64,000 nucleotides of DNA, taken from positions 310,001 to 374,000 of the forward strand of contig JBCBMZ010000004.1 in assembly GCA_039822005.1 (NCBI GenBank), in the 5' to 3' direction. The translations under genes were made by a program, and so were the position numbers. Under the pieces are notes generated by a model. It was not told the DNA's origin. It searched no databases and saw only the letters and a program-made list of their open reading frames with translations. Source of the DNA: JBCBDX01 sp039822005. GTDB taxonomy: Bacteria; Pseudomonadota; Alphaproteobacteria; Rhizobiales; Rhizobiaceae. The stretch's first letter is position 1. Every line of letters starts with the position of its first letter. Positions 9,040-17,480 of this stretch are shown in pieces.

Positions 9040-10134
9040 TCAGACCCAGCCCTGTAGCTCGCGCCGAACAAGCGTTTCAAAGACCCACATCCCGTCGTCA
9101 CTATCGTTGAGGCAAGGAATGTGGGTGTAGTGTGTGCCGCCTGCTTCGTGGAATATCTCTTCACCCTCACCGGCGATCTCTTCCAGTGTCTCCAGACAGT
9201 CAGAAACAAATCCCGGATTGAACGTCGCCACTTTCTTGATGCCTTGTTCCGGCAACGCTTCAAGTGTCTTGTCCGTATAGGGTTGCAGCCACTCTTCCGG
9301 CCCGAAACGGGATTGGAAGCAAGTCATCAACTTCCCTTTTTCCCAACCCAGACGCTGCTCCAACAGGCGCGATGTCTTGTGGCAATGGCAATGGTAAGGA
9401 TCACCGCGCTTGAAGTAACTCTGCGGGATACCATGATATGAAGCGATAACCCGTTCCGGCTCAAAGTCGAGCGACGCAAGATGGCTCTCAATGGAGCGCG
9501 CAAGCGCTTCAATAAATACTGGCTCATCGTGATAAGAAGGCACGACCCGCAGCGCAGGCTGGAAACGCTTGCTCTGCAACGCTTCAAAGACTTTGTCATT
9601 GACCGTCGCAGTCGTCGTCGCGGAATAGTGCGGATAAAGAGGGAACGTCACAATGCGATCGCATCCCTGATCTTGGAGCGCATCTATCTTGTCTTTGATC
9701 GAGGGCTGACCGTAGCGCATCGCCCAATCGACAACGACATTGTCATGGTCTGACAACAAATCCTGCAGTTTTTCGGCCTGATTGCGGGTGTAGGTACGAA
9801 GATAGCTCTCATCCAGATCCTTGTTCCAGATCTCCTCGTAGGCTTTGCCAACCCGGCCCGGGCGGGTATTCAACACAATGCCGTACAAGATCGGGTACCA
9901 GAGCGCTTTAGGCCACTCAATAACCCGGCTGTCAGTCAAGAACTCCTGCAGATAGCGGCGCATGGATTTGTAGTCCGTGCCATCGGGCGTGCCCAGATTG
10001 ATCAACAAGACACCAACCTTGTGAAGACGAACTTCAGGATGGCCATCCGGAAGCTTGCCAACCTGTCTCGCCTCACTGCGATTCAACTGCGCTATCCGGC
10101 CATTATCGGCTGTAAATTTTTGTTGAACGTTCAT
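9040..10134 (-). CDS. hemH: Ferrochelatase
   Basis: Inserts ferrous iron into protoporphyrin IX to make protoheme at the inner face of the membrane. From the ATG at 10134 (GAGGCG upstream) it has 364 residues. Motifs seen: VGVLLINLGTPDGTD near the N terminus, PLYPHYSATTTATVND in the middle, the metal-binding/catalytic His in ASYHGIPQSY (about residue 234), the HCHCHKTSRLL segment, and the conserved acidic residue in PGFVSDCLETLEEI. A 19-codon extension to 10191 is open but not family-like. Transcription from the upstream nucleotidase gene is probably stopped by the hairpin at 10222-10252, so hemH likely has its own promoter in the short gap. Confidence 0.96.
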   Translation of the reverse strand: MNVQQKFTADNGRIAQLNRSEARQVGKLPDGHPEVRLHKVGVLLINLGTPDGTDYKSMRRYLQEFLTDSRVIEWPKALWYPILYGIVLNTRPGRVGKAYEEIWNKDLDESYLRTYTRNQAEKLQDLLSDHDNVVVDWAMRYGQPSIKDKIDALQDQGCDRIVTFPLYPHYSATTTATVNDKVFEALQSKRFQPALRVVPSYHDEPVFIEALARSIESHLASLDFEPERVIASYHGIPQSYFKRGDPYHCHCHKTSRLLEQRLGWEKGKLMTCFQSRFGPEEWLQPYTDKTLEALPEQGIKKVATFNPGFVSDCLETLEEIAGEGEEIFHEAGGTHYTHIPCLNDSDDGMWVFETLVRRELQGWV

Positions 10135-10221
10135 CACATACGCCTCGTCCGCTATTGTAGCTGTCGGTACGTCAATCGGACGCGCCAACAATGCGACAAA
10201 TTACACTCTTTTTCTATACGT

Positions 10222-10252
10222 AAAAAAATCCCCGCGGATCGCTCCGCGAGGA
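10222..10252 (-). terminator. Rho-independent terminator after the nucleotidase gene
   Basis: Read on the minus strand: a 10-bp stem TCCTCGCGGA / TCCGCGGGGA (one G-T pair) with a GCGA tetraloop, followed by seven T residues. It lies 24 bases after the stop of the LysM-containing nucleotidase and separates it from hemH. Confidence 0.92.
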
Positions 10253-10275
10253 TATTAAATCAGATTGATCGTTGC

Positions 10276-12213
10276 TTATTCAGGAACGACAATCTCGGCG
10301 CCAATTTGGAGGGTATGTGCATCAACGTCGGGATTGGCTTCGCTAAGCTTGGTCCACATGGTTGCATCGCCATAATACTCACGAGCAAGCGCCCAGAAAT
10401 TATCGCCAGCCGAAATGGTGTGCGTGCGCTCTGCGGGCGCTTCAATGGCCGGACCGGAAGTGGCGAGAGAAGTCGCCGCAAGGCCTGTTTCAGGCACTTC
10501 AACAACCGGCTCCACCTTGGCTTCCATGGTGACTTCAGCCGTGGTCTCCGTCTCAGCCATCGCTTCTTTATCTTCCATCACGTCCATCGCAGCCATAGCA
10601 ACACGGCCATCAGTAAATGGTGTGTAAGGGCTGTTGGCAGCAATATAGTCCGCAACAACCTGTTCCAGGCCCGGGCCGAAATCATAGGCGTTCATGGCGT
10701 TGGTCTCGAACATGTCGTAACCGTCGCCGCCATTGCGCATATAATTGTTGGAAACGACCCCGTAGGTCGCGGCCTCGTCAATCGCCATCGCATTACCGTC
10801 GGCGTCGACAACCATCACATCTGAGATCCGGCTGCCGGGTTCAGCCTTGGCATCGAACGCGTAAGTCAAACCTGCAACTTGCGGGAACCGGCCTGCGCCA
10901 TCTTCGATCCGGCTGACACCATTTTCGAGCGCGGCGATTACATCTGCACCCTTCAATTGGAACGTTGCCAACGTGTTCTGGAACGGCAACACCGTCAGAA
11001 CTTCGCCCATCGTGATTTCGCCTTCGTCAATGGAAGCGCGCAAACCACCACCGTTTTGGATTGCGATGTCGATGCCCTGATCACGAACGCGCTCGAGCAT
11101 GGCAACGGAAACGAGGTTGCCCATCTCGCATTCGCCAGCACGGCAGGAGCCGCGATCACCATCGATCGCAGCTGTTGTCGAGCCGACAACACGCCCCTTC
11201 AACTCTTCGATCGGGCCGCCAAGCTCGGCAACGCGGGCCGCCATCGCCTCATCGGCGCTAACCGCTGCATCCAGCAGATGGGGTTCGCCGGCGGCTCTGG
11301 TCACATTGCCGTCATCGTCAAACGTCACACGCAACTCGCCAAGATATTTCGAGTAGGCATACGCCTGAACGATTGGCACATCGGCACCAGACGGGTTTTT
11401 CACCGTCACCGGGTAGCTGTCAGCGGCACCATCGCGGAAATTGGACAAAAGCGTGTGGCTGTGGCCGCCAACAATCACATCAATACCATCAACCGCTGCG
11501 GCGATTTCCTTGTCACGCGGCAAGCCGACATGGGACAAGAGAATAATCTTGTTGACGCCTTCGCCTTCCAATTCGGCTACAGCATCTTGCAGATATCTGG
11601 TCTCTTCAATCAACAAAATTGTTTCGCCGGGCGAAGATGTCTCATCGGTGTCCGTTGCAAGAACAGAAAGAATGCCGACCTTCTCGCCACCGATCTCCTT
11701 GACAAGGTAGGGCTCGATCTTGTCGGCCAGTGGCGATGATGCGCCGGCAAGCGTATTGCCTGAAATGACCGGAAAATCGGCCTGATCAATGAATTTCAAC
11801 AGCCCTTCCGGACCATCATCAAATTCATGGTTGCCCACCGCCATGGCGTCAAAGCCAATGGCGTTCATGAACTCGACCGCAGCGTCGCCCTTGTAAGTGG
11901 TATAAAAAAGCGAACCTTGGAACTGGTCACCCGCATCCAGAACAACAACATTCTGGCCGGTGTTCGTCAGCGCGTCGCGACGCTCGTCGATCTTGGTCTT
12001 AACCCGAGCTATGCCGCCGAAACACTTGCCTTCGGCATCGTCTTCCGCACCACAGGTCGAATCGAAGCGGTTGATCGGTTCGATGCGCGAATGCACATCA
12101 TTAATGTGCAAAATGTTCAGCGTATATTCTGCCGAGGCCACTGCCGCTGTTCCGGCCAGCATTGCCAAAGTCGTCGCAACAAGCGCACTGCATTTCAGGA
12201 CGCGATTGGTCAT
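10276..12213 (-). CDS. Secreted 5'-nucleotidase / 2',3'-cyclic phosphodiesterase with C-terminal LysM
   Basis: An exported UshA/CpdB-type metallophosphoesterase that hydrolyses nucleotides in the periplasm to release phosphate and nucleosides. The start at 12213 has a GGGAG ribosome site. Order: signal peptide (cut near ASAEYT), metallophosphatase domain with HINDVHSRIEP, DAGDQFQGS, GNHEFDDG and GGHSHTLL, a 5_nucleotid_C domain (QNGGGLRASIDEGEIT, NNYMRNGGDGY), an acidic linker (about 535-595), and a LysM at about 595-645 (HTISAGDNFWALAREYYGD). LysM binds peptidoglycan, so the enzyme is probably held at the wall; the fusion is less common than the plain enzyme. Confidence 0.9.
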   Translation of the reverse strand: MTNRVLKCSALVATTLAMLAGTAAVASAEYTLNILHINDVHSRIEPINRFDSTCGAEDDAEGKCFGGIARVKTKIDERRDALTNTGQNVVVLDAGDQFQGSLFYTTYKGDAAVEFMNAIGFDAMAVGNHEFDDGPEGLLKFIDQADFPVISGNTLAGASSPLADKIEPYLVKEIGGEKVGILSVLATDTDETSSPGETILLIEETRYLQDAVAELEGEGVNKIILLSHVGLPRDKEIAAAVDGIDVIVGGHSHTLLSNFRDGAADSYPVTVKNPSGADVPIVQAYAYSKYLGELRVTFDDDGNVTRAAGEPHLLDAAVSADEAMAARVAELGGPIEELKGRVVGSTTAAIDGDRGSCRAGECEMGNLVSVAMLERVRDQGIDIAIQNGGGLRASIDEGEITMGEVLTVLPFQNTLATFQLKGADVIAALENGVSRIEDGAGRFPQVAGLTYAFDAKAEPGSRISDVMVVDADGNAMAIDEAATYGVVSNNYMRNGGDGYDMFETNAMNAYDFGPGLEQVVADYIAANSPYTPFTDGRVAMAAMDVMEDKEAMAETETTAEVTMEAKVEPVVEVPETGLAATSLATSGPAIEAPAERTHTISAGDNFWALAREYYGDATMWTKLSEANPDVDAHTLQIGAEIVVPE

Positions 12214-12357
12214 AAGTATCTCCCTCAATACAAAGGCGGAATGCCCGCATGGCCGCCTTATGATGAGCTACTGTGTCAGCTATGTAACGCTTTGGTCAAC
12301 CGGTTATGATTTTTAGCCCTGTGCGTCAAAACGGTTAACACACCGGTGCCCACAATT

Positions 12358-12795
12358 TCATGAGGAGCCGATTGTCGGCGGCACCGTAGGAGCGGTACGA
12401 ACCATGGAGAACTGATTACCATCGTCGCGTGTGCAGTTGAGCGTATCAAGGTTCGACAGGCGGCAGTTGGCAGATCGGGTTTGACCGCTTACCGCCGAGG
12501 TAAGTTCAAGCGTGTAGTCGGTCGTCGTTGTCTGGACATAGGAGCCGCTAATCAACAACGCGCCGGTATCAATTTCAGTCCACTGCGTAGAGTTGTTGAC
12601 AAAACGCGCAACGTAAAGACCTTCGGTACTGCGCCAAGAACCTTCGATGCCTGTTGGCGTGGGCGCCGAATAACGCGGCGAACCGGGAAGGCCTGTATTG
12701 ACGGCACATCCATATGCCGCAAACATCACGCACATCAGGCTGATCGCTGAAACACTCTTTCGCGCAAAAAGATTATTAACATTGGATTTGATCAT
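12358..12795 (-). CDS. omp10: Omp10-type outer membrane lipoprotein
   Basis: A 145-residue lipoprotein with an N-terminal hydrophobic segment and lipobox AAYGC (Cys about residue 30). The mature part has GIEGSWRS, GSYVQTTTTDYTLEL, NCRLSNLDTLNCTRDDG and FSMVRT, which follow the same order and spacing as Brucella Omp10 (GIEGSW, strand region, paired Cys in xNCxLxxxxxLNCT, FSLxR). Two Cys in the NC/NC pair could form a disulfide. The exact role of Omp10 is unclear; it affects envelope and virulence in Brucella. Transcribed alone, upstream of the nucleotidase on the same strand. Confidence 0.8.
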   Translation of the reverse strand: MIKSNVNNLFARKSVSAISLMCVMFAAYGCAVNTGLPGSPRYSAPTPTGIEGSWRSTEGLYVARFVNNSTQWTEIDTGALLISGSYVQTTTTDYTLELTSAVSGQTRSANCRLSNLDTLNCTRDDGNQFSMVRTAPTVPPTIGSS

Positions 12796-12920
12796 AGGAT
12801 CTTTCCCTCAAACATAACTTAAAATTTTAAGCACTTGTTCACCTATGCCAACCCCAAACGCGAAAACTTGGCGATTGTTTGCCTCTTACCCGCAAATTTT
12901 TGTGCGTATGGTTAACGAAA

Positions 12921-13790
12921 TTAACCAATCGATGCGTCCAAATAATCGGCCAAACGCATCCGGCCTGCCTCTAAACCCTTATAAACCTGCTGATCAGCCT
13001 CCAAATTCCGCACACCGGCGGCAAGTTCAGACGCCTCTTGGCCGCCTCTGATCTGGTTTAATTGTTGCGTCGTTACATGAATGGTGAACAAGATGTCGCC
13101 CGTTTCAGGCACTTTGCGGATCGTCTGATACTCTCGCCGCACATACATTTGGGCCAGCACGGCGTCATCGACGTCATCGCTGAGTAAATGATGAGGGTGG
13201 TGACCCGGAGTGAACCAGTCCCCTTCGGCATGGAACGACCAGTTTCGTCGCTCAAGGATGATATCGTCGGCAAGCATGTCAAACATACGATTGATCAGCT
13301 CAGCCTTACGGCTGCCCGGGCCAAAACCTGGTACCGGGCCGTGGATCACTTGCAGCGAGCGATCAAACTTTTCCGCCAATTTCCAGTATGACGGCGCAAA
13401 TAGGCCGGCGGCAACCAACCGCCAACCATCCTCATGGCGGCGCATCAGCACCAGATCATCGGCCACAAGCAAAGAGGCGGAAAACAGAGGAGCGTGCTCA
13501 TCATAGCGGACAAGCTCGCCATCAAAAACAACACCATGGGGATTTCGCACATACCGCTCAGCGGCAATAACCGGCAAATGTGTTTTGAGCCGATCCCAAA
13601 CCTCCATTTGCGCTTCCAGCGTATCCGACCGCGCCATGAAATAACGGTCGCGAGGCTCTTGTCCCACAACACGCTTTTTGTCGGCAATATGCGCAGGTGT
13701 CGCTTCATCGGGCAGCAACCATGGACGCTCTAGGGGCTTGGGACGCGTACCGATTTTGAATGGCGACGGATAAAGCGGAAAAGGCATCAT
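12921..13790 (-). CDS. DUF3445 protein, heme-dependent oxidative N-demethylase-like
   Basis: From the ATG ATG pair at 13790 the protein has 289 residues and begins MMPFPLYPSPFKIG, as DUF3445 proteins do. Visible family features: DRYFMARSDTLEAQM, the WRLVAAGLFAPSYWKLAEK region, IHGPVPGFG, RRNWSFHAEGDWFTPG and YVRREYQTIRKVPETGDILF. DUF3445 includes HdmA, the heme-containing catalytic subunit of an oxidative N-demethylase. No partner subunits are next to it here. It starts 13 bases after the pepF stop, so the two are probably cotranscribed; a longer reading overlapping pepF was rejected as not family-like. Confidence 0.82.
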   Translation of the reverse strand: MMPFPLYPSPFKIGTRPKPLERPWLLPDEATPAHIADKKRVVGQEPRDRYFMARSDTLEAQMEVWDRLKTHLPVIAAERYVRNPHGVVFDGELVRYDEHAPLFSASLLVADDLVLMRRHEDGWRLVAAGLFAPSYWKLAEKFDRSLQVIHGPVPGFGPGSRKAELINRMFDMLADDIILERRNWSFHAEGDWFTPGHHPHHLLSDDVDDAVLAQMYVRREYQTIRKVPETGDILFTIHVTTQQLNQIRGGQEASELAAGVRNLEADQQVYKGLEAGRMRLADYLDASIG

Positions 13791-13803
13791 GCTCGAAGCG
13801 CTA

Positions 13804-15633
13804 TCATGCCTCCATTTGCTCAAGCTCGTCGACAATGCTTTCGATAACCGCCAAGCCCTTGTTCCAAAAGTCAGGGTCGGAAGCATCAAGCCCGAAGGGC
13901 GCCAACAACTCGCTGTGATGCTTTGAGCCACCTGCGCGCAACATCTCGAAATACGCTTCCTGAAAGCCGCTTTCCGCGCCTTGGTAGACCGCGTAGAGCG
14001 AATTCACCAAACAGTCTCCAAAGGCATACGCATAGACGTAGAACGGAGAGTGGATGAAGTGGGGGATGTAACACCAAAACGTCTCATAGCCTTCATTAAG
14101 CGCTACCGCTTCACCCAGGCTTGCACTTTGCACAGACAGCCAGTGGGCATTGATGTCCTGCGTGGTCAGCTCTCCAGCACGGCGAGCCTCATGCACTTTG
14201 CGCTCAAAATTGTAAAAGGCGATCTGTCGAACAACCGTGTTGATCATATCCTCCGCCTTCTGCGCAAGCATAGCCTTGCGCGACGCCTTGTCCGATGTTT
14301 TCGAGAGCAAGGATTGGAAGGTTAGCATCTCACCAAAAACGGACGCGGTTTCAGCAAGCGTCAGCGGCGTCGAAGCCATCAAGGCGCCCTGCTCCCCAGC
14401 CAAGACCTGATGTACGCCATGTCCCAATTCATGCGCTAGCACCATGACATCGCGTGGCTTCCCCAAATAGTTCAAAAGAACATAAGGGTGGGCTGACGGC
14501 ACTGTCGGGTGCGCAAAGGCACCCGGGGCCTTACCGGGGCGGCTCGGTGCATCGATCCAGTTTTTGTCAAAGAACTGCGCGGCAACATCTGCCATTTGCG
14601 GTGAGAAGCCGGAGTAAGCTTCAAGGACGATCTTTTGGGCATCCGCCCATCCGATACGTGTTTCCGGCGACTGCGGCAAAGGTGCGTTGCGATCCCACGC
14701 TTCCAGCTTTTCGACACCGAGCCACTTGGCCTTTAATGCATAATAGCGGTGCGAAATGCGCTCAAAACTGCCCGTTACGGATGACACCAGCGCATCCACA
14801 ACCTCACGTTCAACCCGGTTGGAAAGGTGGCGACTATCGGCAACATCGGAAAATCCACGCCAACGATCCTCGATTTCCTTGTCCTTTGCCAGCGTGTTGG
14901 TGATCAGCGTGAAGGTCTGCAAGTGAGAAGAAAAAGTTTCAACAAGGCTACCGAAGGCCGCCTTGCGTTTGTTGCGATTCGGATCCTGCAACAGGTTAAA
15001 GGTTGGCTCTGCCGGCAGCTTCTCACCTTCGACATCAAAACGCAGCGCCACCATGGTCTCATCGAAAAGGCGATTGAAAGCAGCCGCGCCGGTCAGGGAT
15101 TTTTCTTGAAAGAGTTCCTCGATTTGGTCATCGAGCTGATAGGGTTTTTCAAGCCGCAGGTCGCGCAACCAGGGCGCATATTTGGCCAGGGCGGTGTCGC
15201 GCGCAAACCCGGCCGCCAATGCCGCCTCATCAATGCGGTTCAGCTCCAGTACAAAGAATAAAAGGCGTTGGCTGACCTCGGTCAGTTTTTGTTGGATGTC
15301 GCCGTAAAATTTCCCCCTGACGGGATCGGACGTATCACTGGCATAGAGAAGTCCGGCATAAGAACCTACTCGACCCAAACGGTCTTGCATGACCTCATAC
15401 TCGCCAATCAGTGCGCCAAGGTGGTCATCAGCCAAAGCTGATTCCAAATTGCCTTTCCACTTCTCCTCAAATGCTTTTGCACCTTGTGAGCCGGTTTCGA
15501 TGTCCGCGTTTAGCTCGGCACTCTCCATCCCCGGGTAAAGATCCTGAAGGTTCCATACGGGCATGTCGCTATCTGTGAATGTGGTACCGGCTCGTTCATT
15601 GTGTTGCGCAAGCCCGGGCGTTGGAAAAGGCAT
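13804..15633 (-). CDS. pepF: M3 family oligoendopeptidase F
   Basis: A 609-residue cytoplasmic zinc metallopeptidase that breaks down oligopeptides. The zinc motif HELGHGVHQ is at about residue 400 and the third ligand region (ETASVFGEML) follows about 25 residues later, as in M3B peptidases. The N-terminal half is the helical domain (WNLQDLYPGMES at the start, YAGLLYASDTSDP), and the C-terminal segment GYETFWCYIPHFIHSPFYVYAYAFG is characteristic. No signal peptide is seen. It is followed 14 bases later by the DUF3445 gene on the same strand. Confidence 0.93.
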   Translation of the reverse strand: MPFPTPGLAQHNERAGTTFTDSDMPVWNLQDLYPGMESAELNADIETGSQGAKAFEEKWKGNLESALADDHLGALIGEYEVMQDRLGRVGSYAGLLYASDTSDPVRGKFYGDIQQKLTEVSQRLLFFVLELNRIDEAALAAGFARDTALAKYAPWLRDLRLEKPYQLDDQIEELFQEKSLTGAAAFNRLFDETMVALRFDVEGEKLPAEPTFNLLQDPNRNKRKAAFGSLVETFSSHLQTFTLITNTLAKDKEIEDRWRGFSDVADSRHLSNRVEREVVDALVSSVTGSFERISHRYYALKAKWLGVEKLEAWDRNAPLPQSPETRIGWADAQKIVLEAYSGFSPQMADVAAQFFDKNWIDAPSRPGKAPGAFAHPTVPSAHPYVLLNYLGKPRDVMVLAHELGHGVHQVLAGEQGALMASTPLTLAETASVFGEMLTFQSLLSKTSDKASRKAMLAQKAEDMINTVVRQIAFYNFERKVHEARRAGELTTQDINAHWLSVQSASLGEAVALNEGYETFWCYIPHFIHSPFYVYAYAFGDCLVNSLYAVYQGAESGFQEAYFEMLRAGGSKHHSELLAPFGLDASDPDFWNKGLAVIESIVDELEQMEA

Positions 15634-15773
15634 TACATCTCCATTTCGAGTAGCATAAAATGCATAAAAATTTATCGTCCCAATTAGCCGCGTGTTTAAC
15701 GAGCTGTGTCACGGTGAGCCACGTCTGTTAACCCACGCTTTGAAAGTAGCCGTGTCGAGCGGTCATACAACCC

Positions 15774-17261
15774 ATGGCATCAACTATTCTCATCGCCGAT
15801 GATGATCCTGTCCAACGTCGCCTGTACGAAGCGACGTTGGAGCGCGCCAATCTGCGAACAATTGTGGCCGAAAATGGGACGGATGCGCTCAAGGCGATGG
15901 CGTCGGCTAACACGATCGACGCCGTGATCCTCGACTTGATCATGCCCGGCATCGACGGGATTGGCGTTCTTGAGCAAATGCAAGCCGATTCCCTTTCAAT
16001 GCCCGTGATAGTCCAAACGGCCCAAGGCTCCATGGACACCGCAATTCGGGCGATGCGCGCCGGCGCATTCGACTTTTTGGTAAAACCAGCCAGCCCGGAA
16101 AAGCTGCTCGCCTCGGTGTCCGACGCGCTAAAGGTCAAGCACCGCGCCGCGCCCACCAGCGCGGCCGCCTCTACAAGAGAAAAAAACGATCATTCGAAAC
16201 GCCAAATTATCGGCGACGGCCCGGAAACTGAACGGGTTCGCAAACTAATTGCCAAGGCCGCCGACAGCAACATACCCGTCCTGATTGAAGGACAGTCCGG
16301 AACCGGTAAAGAATTGGTGGCGCACGCAATCCAATCCGGGGGGCGGCGCGCCGAAAAACCCTTTGTGATTGTCAACTGCGGTGCAATGCCGGAAAATCTT
16401 GTGGAGAGCATTTTATTTGGCCACGAGAAAGGGGCGTTTACAGGTGCAACCGAAAAACGCAGCGGCAAATTTGTAGAAGCCCATGGCGGCACGCTATTTC
16501 TAGATGAAGTTGGCGATCTTCCGCTAGAAGCACAGGTCAAGCTTTTGCGTGCTATCCAGGAAGGACAAATCGAGCCCGTGGGTGCCAGCAAATCGGTCTC
16601 GGTCAATGTGAGGCTGATTTCAGCTACACACCGCAATCTGATTGAACTGGTACGCACCGGAAAATTCCGCGAAGACCTTTTCTACCGCCTCAACGTCTTT
16701 CCGATCATGGTGCCGCCGCTGCGCAACCGGCTCGATGATGTCCCGGCACTTGCAAAACACCTTCTGGCAAAAATCGGAAAAGCAGAAGGTAAACGCCTGG
16801 ACCTGGATCAGTCGACGCTGGATCTGTTTATGCGATATGACTGGCCCGGCAACATCCGTCAGCTGGAAAATGCTATTTTTCGTGCCGTTGTGCTTGCCGC
16901 TGACGACGGCACGCTTTTCCCTCAAGACTTTGCCCATATTGCAAGCCAGCTGGTCAAGCCGTTGAACCAGCTTCAGAATGCAAGGTTTGGTGGACTGGCC
17001 GTGACCCCGCCGCCAATTCAAATGCCAGAAGCGCCGGCAGATGCTTTCGAGCCTATACCGGCAACCGCAACGGCACAGCCCGACGCAAAAATAGTGTGGA
17101 ACGAGCAGGGCGACATCCGCACCTTGGCCGAAATCGAAGAACGCATTATCCGGTTGGCGATTGAAAAATACAATGGCCGCATGAGTGAGGTCGCCCGCCG
17201 ATTGGAAATCGGGCGTTCAACATTATATCGCAAGTTGAAAGACTACCAAATCGCGCATTAA
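15774..17261 (+). CDS. Sigma-54-dependent response regulator (NtrC/DctD class)
   Basis: A 495-residue two-component activator. Receiver domain at residues 5-118 with the DDD acidic pocket, phospho-acceptor Asp in VILDLIMPG (about D53) and the conserved Lys of FLVKPA; AAA+ domain at about 140-385 with Walker A EGQSGTGKE, the sigma-54 contact loop GAFTGA (about 219), Walker B GGTLFLDEVGDL, and R-finger region FREDLFYRLNVFPI; a Fis-type helix-turn-helix at the end (MSEVARRLEIGRSTLYRKL). No sensor kinase is adjacent, so the signal is unknown. It is upstream of a DUF882 gene on the same strand with 219 bases between. Confidence 0.93.
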   Translation: MASTILIADDDPVQRRLYEATLERANLRTIVAENGTDALKAMASANTIDAVILDLIMPGIDGIGVLEQMQADSLSMPVIVQTAQGSMDTAIRAMRAGAFDFLVKPASPEKLLASVSDALKVKHRAAPTSAAASTREKNDHSKRQIIGDGPETERVRKLIAKAADSNIPVLIEGQSGTGKELVAHAIQSGGRRAEKPFVIVNCGAMPENLVESILFGHEKGAFTGATEKRSGKFVEAHGGTLFLDEVGDLPLEAQVKLLRAIQEGQIEPVGASKSVSVNVRLISATHRNLIELVRTGKFREDLFYRLNVFPIMVPPLRNRLDDVPALAKHLLAKIGKAEGKRLDLDQSTLDLFMRYDWPGNIRQLENAIFRAVVLAADDGTLFPQDFAHIASQLVKPLNQLQNARFGGLAVTPPPIQMPEAPADAFEPIPATATAQPDAKIVWNEQGDIRTLAEIEERIIRLAIEKYNGRMSEVARRLEIGRSTLYRKLKDYQIAH

Positions 17262-17403
17262 TGGCCCGCCCGGCCCTTCACCGATTGTTAACGATGAATC
17301 CAATCCTGTCCCTCGCACTTTGATTGTGCCATTGTTACACCGTAATTAGCGCCGATATCTGGTGAGGGATTTGGTGGTAAAGTGGTTGTTCGTAATTGTG
17401 TGC

Positions 17404-17417
17404 GACGTTAAAACGTC
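17404..17417. promoter_or_regulatory. Inverted repeat in the DUF882 leader
   Basis: GACGTT and AACGTC flank a two-base spacer, forming a 14-base near-palindrome 64 bases before the proposed start of the DUF882 gene. It could be an operator half-site pair; the regulator is unknown. Confidence 0.35.
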
Positions 17418-17480
17418 ACCATGATAACGCGCAATTAACCATGCCAACGTAGATCATAAAGGCAAAACGGGACAACAACT

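Noticed and set aside
9033..9047. Stem GGGTC/GACCC as a kdsD terminator
   Set aside because: Only five pairs and no T run; it overlaps the hemH end.
10021..10824. A 267-codon plus-strand ORF
   Set aside because: It is the reverse reading of hemH and the nucleotidase end; codon pattern and domains are on the other strand.
12913..12930. TTAAC-N-TTAAC repeat as a CtrA box
   Set aside because: Spacing is five bases, not seven, and lies at the end of the DUF3445 gene.
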